From: Methylotenera_A sp044222005
GTDB taxonomy: Bacteria > Pseudomonadota > Gammaproteobacteria > Burkholderiales > Methylophilaceae
DNA length: 64,000 nt
Reading direction: 5' to 3'
Assembly (NCBI GenBank): GCA_044222005.1
Contig: JBGANY010000002.1
Location: 124,001 to 188,000, forward strand
The notes under the pieces are model-generated. The model was not told the DNA's origin. It saw only the letters and a program-made list of their open reading frames with translations, and ran no database searches. Of the stretch, positions 60,335 to 64,000 are shown piece by piece. How positions within the stretch are numbered: position 1 is the first letter of the stretch; every line of letters begins with the position of its first letter. A program made the position numbers and the translations under genes.

Positions 60335-61606
60335 ATGAAAAAAATAGTTATAAGTTTTGTGATTTTTACAACACCCATTGCAGCGCAAGCTGCCGGCTTT
60401 GCGCTGATTGAACAAAGTGGTAGCGGTATGGGGAATGCATACGCAGGCGCAGCGGCAGTAGCCGAAGATGCCAGTACCATCTTCTTTAACCCTGCCGGCA
60501 TGACATATATTGAAGGCACGCAAGCTGTTGGTGCCTTGCATCTCATTAAACCCAGTGCAGAATTTAATAATCAAGGCTCTGTGAACGCCGCCCCTAGGCC
60601 ATTAGGTGGCGAAGGCGGCGATGCGGGCGACTTGGCTTTTGTACCGAACTTTTACTACAAAAGAGATATAACCGACAGCATAAAATTTGGTTTAGGCGTG
60701 AATGCACCATTTGGCTTAAAAACAGAGTATGACAAAGATTGGCTGGGACGTTTTCAAGGGATTAAATCTGAAGTAAAAACAATCAACATCAACCCCGCAC
60801 TTGCCTTTAAGGTGAATGATCAGCTCTCGTTAGGCTTCGGGGTTTCTGCCATGTGGATAGAAGCCGAATTGACTAGTGCAGTCAACGCGGGTCCTGTGGA
60901 GAGCACCTCGAAAGTTAAAGGCGATGACTGGGGCTTTGGGTTTAATCTTGGTGCAATTTATCAAGCCACAGCTGATACCCGCTTTGGTGTTGCATATCGC
61001 TCAAAAGTTGAACAGCATTTGAAAGGTGATTCTAAATCACCTTTCACTGCATTAAACTCTATACCAACTCGAACTCTAAATACAAACGTATCAGCAGATG
61101 TCACTCTACCTGAGAATTTTTCAGTCAGTGCATTTAGCCGTCTTAACGAAACTTGGGATTTAATGGGCGACATCACTTGGACTCGCTGGAGTCAATTCGA
61201 TGAATTAAGAATTGTTCGTGACAATGGTACCAATTCAACCCTTACAGTCACACCAGAAAATTGGGAAAACACGATACGCTATTCCGTCGGGGTTAATTAC
61301 CATTACAGTGACACCGTCAAACTACGTGCTGGCCTAGCCTATGACGAAGAAGCCATTAGTGACAAATTCCGCACGGTACGCATTCCTGGCAACGACAGAA
61401 AATGGCTGGCATTAGGTGCTAGTTGGCAAGTAACTCCCAATTCCAAGCTGGATATAGGCTATGCTCACTTGTTCATTAGTGATGCAGAAATCCATGACGA
61501 CCAAAGAACTCCTGTTCTACCATCGCCCACTGGTAAAGGCCTAGTAAGCGGCGATTATGATGGTAGCGTAGATATTCTTAGTTTCCAGTACACGCACAAT
61601 TTCTAA
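60335..61606 (+). CDS. FadL/OmpP1/TodX-family outer membrane hydrophobe transporter
   Basis: A 423-residue outer membrane barrel with signal peptide (cleavage near AQAAGF, residue 20). The N-terminal hatch begins GFALIEQSGSGMGNAYAGAA, with ASTIFFNPAGMT, both hallmark FadL sequence; NVNAPFGLKTEYD-type motifs and a C-terminal Phe (FQYTHNF) complete the barrel. FadL proteins import long-chain fatty acids and other hydrophobic molecules. It is divergent from the DSF synthase gene, so uptake or sensing of fatty acid signals is an attractive but unproven role. Confidence 0.92.
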   Translation: MKKIVISFVIFTTPIAAQAAGFALIEQSGSGMGNAYAGAAAVAEDASTIFFNPAGMTYIEGTQAVGALHLIKPSAEFNNQGSVNAAPRPLGGEGGDAGDLAFVPNFYYKRDITDSIKFGLGVNAPFGLKTEYDKDWLGRFQGIKSEVKTININPALAFKVNDQLSLGFGVSAMWIEAELTSAVNAGPVESTSKVKGDDWGFGFNLGAIYQATADTRFGVAYRSKVEQHLKGDSKSPFTALNSIPTRTLNTNVSADVTLPENFSVSAFSRLNETWDLMGDITWTRWSQFDELRIVRDNGTNSTLTVTPENWENTIRYSVGVNYHYSDTVKLRAGLAYDEEAISDKFRTVRIPGNDRKWLALGASWQVTPNSKLDIGYAHLFISDAEIHDDQRTPVLPSPTGKGLVSGDYDGSVDILSFQYTHNF

Positions 61607-61621
61607 TTATAAACCGCAAAA

Positions 61622-61644
61622 AAAAGCTCACCTCGGTGAGCTTT
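61622..61644. terminator. Bidirectional terminator between fadL and ccmH
   Basis: AAAAGCTCACC and GGTGAGCTTTT form an eleven-base-pair stem with a two-base loop; T-runs follow on both strands (TTTTTTGTTTTG on plus, TTTTTTTTTGCGG on minus). It serves the convergent genes on either side. Confidence 0.93.
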
Positions 61645-61660
61645 TTTGTTTTGCTGGCGG

Positions 61661-62074
61661 CTAATCTTCGCCATCGAGCCTTTCACCGCTTGCTTGTTTT
61701 TTAAGCACTCTATATAGCACAAACCCACCAATCAGCAATAGCAGAAAAGGCCCAAACCATAGCAATGCCGTGCTGCTATTCACTGGCGGGCGATAGCGCA
61801 CAAAATCGCCGTAACGCGCTACCAAGTAATCAATAACCTCCTGATCGCTTTTGCCCGCGCGCATCTGTGTACGGATTTCCTTACGCAAATCCTCAGCCAA
61901 AGGGGCGTTTGAATCTGAAAGTGTCTGGTTCTGGCAAACCAGGCAGCGCAACTCATGCGACATGGCCTTAAGGCGCGCCTCCAACACCGGGTCTTCTGCC
62001 AAAGGCTTGGCTTCGCCGGCAAACACTCCCAAAGATGCCGTTACCAACAAAAATAAAATAAGCAGTCGTTTCAT
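61661..62074 (-). CDS. ccmH: Cytochrome c maturation protein CcmH
   Basis: Membrane-anchored periplasmic thiol oxidoreductase that reduces apocytochrome c before haem ligation. The 137-residue protein has a signal anchor, the hallmark LRCLVCQNQTLSDSNAPLAE with the LRCxxCQ redox pair, FVRYRPPVNSSTALLWFGPF, and a C-terminal membrane helix with basic tail. It is the short (N-terminal domain only) form; CcmI may be separate and is not in the window. The start overlaps ccmG by four bases. Confidence 0.95.
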   Translation of the reverse strand: MKRLLILFLLVTASLGVFAGEAKPLAEDPVLEARLKAMSHELRCLVCQNQTLSDSNAPLAEDLRKEIRTQMRAGKSDQEVIDYLVARYGDFVRYRPPVNSSTALLWFGPFLLLLIGGFVLYRVLKKQASGERLDGED

Positions 62075-62604
62075 TGTTGTAACTCTTTAACCAGTGGCAG
62101 AATTTTGGTATATAAAATTTCCATTGTTATCGGACCGATTTGTTTATAGCGAATCACGCCAGCTTTATCAATGACATAAGTCTCTGGCACACCATACACA
62201 CCATAATCAATACCAATCTTGCCTTCAATATCCGTTGCAACTACTTTGTATGGGTTGCCATTTTCCTTTAATACAGCTTGTGCTTCAGTATCGGTATCTT
62301 TGTAATCTAGTCCATAAGTACTCAGTTCATCCATCTTTGACATTTCCATCAAAATTGGATGCTCATCCTTGCATGCGCCGCACCACGATGCCCAGACGTT
62401 AAGCAGCCAAACTTGGCCTTTCATGTCGACGCTATTAAAGGTTTTGCCCGCTTCGCCTAGAACAGGTGCCTCAAACCTGGGTGCGAGCTTGCCTACAAGT
62501 GGCGAAGGCACTTCACGAGGATCCAAAAACAAGCCTTTAAATAAAAACCCTACTGCGATGAGAAACAAGACCAGCGGCAATAAAAATTTAATCGTTCTTT
62601 TCAT
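62071..62604 (-). CDS. ccmG: Cytochrome c maturation thioredoxin CcmG (DsbE)
   Basis: A 177-residue membrane-anchored periplasmic thioredoxin with an N-terminal helix (about 7-27), the substrate-recognition stretch FNSVDMKGQVWLLNVWASWC, active site WCGACKDEHP (WCGAC rather than the more common WCPTC), and GVYGVPETYVIDKAG with the cis-Pro loop. It keeps apocytochrome cysteines reduced in concert with CcmH. Confidence 0.95.
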   Translation of the reverse strand: MKRTIKFLLPLVLFLIAVGFLFKGLFLDPREVPSPLVGKLAPRFEAPVLGEAGKTFNSVDMKGQVWLLNVWASWCGACKDEHPILMEMSKMDELSTYGLDYKDTDTEAQAVLKENGNPYKVVATDIEGKIGIDYGVYGVPETYVIDKAGVIRYKQIGPITMEILYTKILPLVKELQQ

Positions 62605-62620
62605 CAGTTAATAACCCTGG

Positions 62621-64000
62621 TTATGCCTCAAAAGCCTCTTGTGCTTCTCTTGCTTCCTTTTTGCTGACAATACGATAACGGCGATCCATGAGCGCTAAAA
62701 TACCGCCCAAGGCCATTAAAATACAGCCACCCCATATCCAGCGCACAAATGGCTTGATATAAATCCGTACGCTCCAGGCGCCATTTTCAAGCGGCTCGCC
62801 CAGTGAAACATATATATCTCTTAGCACGCCCGGCTCAATATCCGCTTCGGTCATCATTGCGCCTTGCACCGGGTAAAAGCGTTTTTCGGGATGAAGCACT
62901 GCAACTTCATTTCTGTTGCTAGTGACGATGAACTTGCCTTGCGAAGACAAATAGTTCGGCCCTGCAACTTCTTTCGCACCTTCAAAACGAAATGCCAGAT
63001 TGCCTATGTGTGCAACATCATTCACTTCCATACGCAGATCTTGTTCCGACTCATACCCTTTTACCAAGGTCACGCCTAAAACAAATACGCCAATGCCAAT
63101 ATGGGCAAGCAGCATGCCATAAAATGCCAATGGAATGCCTTTTAGGTTTTTGATTAAATCAGGCGTAGTCGTTTGTCTCGTTTTGATTCTATTCCCCAAC
63201 AGAATCAAGCTGGTACTCATTACCCAAATGCTCAAAAACACGCCTACAGCTGCCATCAAGGTAAGTTTGCCCATGACGGAAGGCACTAACAATGCTGAAA
63301 CCACGCTGATCACTGCTGCCACGCGCAGACGCGTGCCGATTTCCGGCAAACTGGCTTTTTTCCATTTGGCCAGTGGGCCCAAGCCCATCAAAAATATGCC
63401 GGGCACCATAATAGCGACAAATACCGCATCAAAATACGGTGGTCCTACCGAGATTTTGCCCGCGCCAAGCGCGTCCATCAGCAAAGGATACATCGTGCCG
63501 AGCAGAACTGAGCCGGCAGCCGCCGCCAGCACAACATTATTGGCCAGCAGCATGGATTCGCGTGAAACCATGTCGAACCTTTCACCCAAGCCAACTGTTG
63601 GCGCTCTTAAGGCAAACAGCAGCAAAGCGCCGCCTATCACCACGACCAGATAAATCAGAATAAACAAGCCACGCCCAGGATCCGTCGCAAACGCATGTAC
63701 CGAGGTCAGCACACCTGAACGCACCAGGAACGTGCCCAGCAGGCTCAACGAGAATGCACAGATGGAAAGCAACACCGTCCATACTTTAAACGCATCTCGC
63801 TTTTCAGTCACGGCAAGCGAGTGAATGAGCGCGGTACCCACCAGCCACGGCATAAACGAAGCGTTTTCAACCGCATCCCAGAACCACCAGCCGCCCCAAC
63901 CCAACTCGTAATAAGCCCACTCACTGCCGAAAGCGATGCCCAAAGTCAGGAACACCCAGGCGACCGTGGTCCACGGCCGTGTCCAGCGCGCCCAGGTGAT
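62621..64000 (-). CDS. ccmF: Haem lyase subunit CcmF (partial, runs off right edge)
   Basis: The frame is open through the right edge; the last bases translate as ITWARWTRPWTTVAWVFLTL, in-frame with the rest, so the N-terminal third of CcmF lies outside. CcmF is a polytopic membrane protein that attaches haem to apocytochromes. The tryptophan-rich WWD segment GWGGWWFWDAVENASFMPWL is present, with Ala where the consensus has Pro (WDPVENAS). About 459 residues are inside the window, with several further helices, a periplasmic domain and a basic C-terminus. Confidence 0.96.
   Translation of the reverse strand: MTWARWTRPWTTVAWVFLTLGIAFGSEWAYYELGWGGWWFWDAVENASFMPWLVGTALIHSLAVTEKRDAFKVWTVLLSICAFSLSLLGTFLVRSGVLTSVHAFATDPGRGLFILIYLVVVIGGALLLFALRAPTVGLGERFDMVSRESMLLANNVVLAAAAGSVLLGTMYPLLMDALGAGKISVGPPYFDAVFVAIMVPGIFLMGLGPLAKWKKASLPEIGTRLRVAAVISVVSALLVPSVMGKLTLMAAVGVFLSIWVMSTSLILLGNRIKTRQTTTPDLIKNLKGIPLAFYGMLLAHIGIGVFVLGVTLVKGYESEQDLRMEVNDVAHIGNLAFRFEGAKEVAGPNYLSSQGKFIVTSNRNEVAVLHPEKRFYPVQGAMMTEADIEPGVLRDIYVSLGEPLENGAWSVRIYIKPFVRWIWGGCILMALGGILALMDRRYRIVSKKEAREAQEAFEA

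Noticed and set aside
1..64000. CRISPR array, prophage, IS element, tRNA or toxin-antitoxin pair
   Set aside because: No regular repeat-spacer pattern, transposase, integrase, tRNA-like cloverleaf or toxin-antitoxin gene pair was seen; the gene content is chromosomal core plus metabolic and signalling loci.

Overview
The window reads as chromosome of a methylotrophic betaproteobacterium, most likely family Methylophilaceae (Methylotenera/Methylophilus type). The grounds are a lanthanide-type methanol dehydrogenase locus (xoxF, xoxJ, xoxG), an NAD-linked molybdenum formate dehydrogenase (fdsGBA-fdhD-fdsD), a Gram-negative division and cell wall cluster ending in lpxC, and a DUF3579 gene typical of betaproteobacteria. 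The genus is inferred; no 16S gene is present. No tRNA, rRNA, IS element, prophage or CRISPR array was seen.

Layout. 1-443: end of a lytic transglycosylase gene and a small membrane protein. 461-18908 (minus): complete dcw cluster mraZ-rsmH-ftsL-ftsI-murE-murF-mraY-murD-ftsW-murG-murC-murB-ddlB-ftsQ-ftsA-ftsZ-lpxC, mostly with overlapping or nearly touching genes, headed by a good sigma70 promoter and three TGGGN MraZ boxes. 19206-22041 (minus): RNase P RNA, an EF-hand/BON secreted protein, pyrC, rsmI. 22077-29837: yraN, a dolP-like BON lipoprotein, DUF3579, a TlpA-like thioredoxin, a PilZ-like protein, trxA, rho, rpmE and an ArnT-like glycosyltransferase. 29830-36585 (minus): TauE exporter and the formate dehydrogenase operon. 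36730-39600: moaA, mobA, moeA for molybdenum cofactor, divergent from fds and supplying it. 39728-46583: TonB-like protein, orphan histidine kinase, peroxiredoxin, PhoH/PIN ATPase, lplT, type II NADH dehydrogenase.

46636-51113 (minus) is the methanol oxidation locus: xoxF, terminator, xoxJ, xoxG, terminator, and then a lipoprotein paralogue of XoxG that has lost exactly the haem-binding segment while the rest of the protein is conserved. 51351-55171: prolyl iminopeptidase, a BrkB/YihY membrane protein fused to a cyclic-nucleotide-binding fold, and a TPR/2OG-oxygenase-like protein.

55454-61606 is a diffusible-signal-factor (DSF) quorum-sensing locus: an RpfG-type HD-GYP protein whose receiver domain lacks the phospho-acceptor segment, a stand-alone receiver with an intact aspartate, an RpfC-type hybrid kinase, the DSF synthase RpfF convergent with it, and a FadL-family fatty-acid porin divergent from rpfF. 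61661-64000 (minus): cytochrome c maturation genes ccmH, ccmG and ccmF (ccmF runs off the right edge), which would serve XoxG among others.

The two most unusual observations are clean in-frame losses of the functional motif in proteins otherwise well preserved: the haem motif of the XoxG paralogue and the phosphorylation site of RpfG. Both are readable directly from the translation. Their biological meaning is inference.
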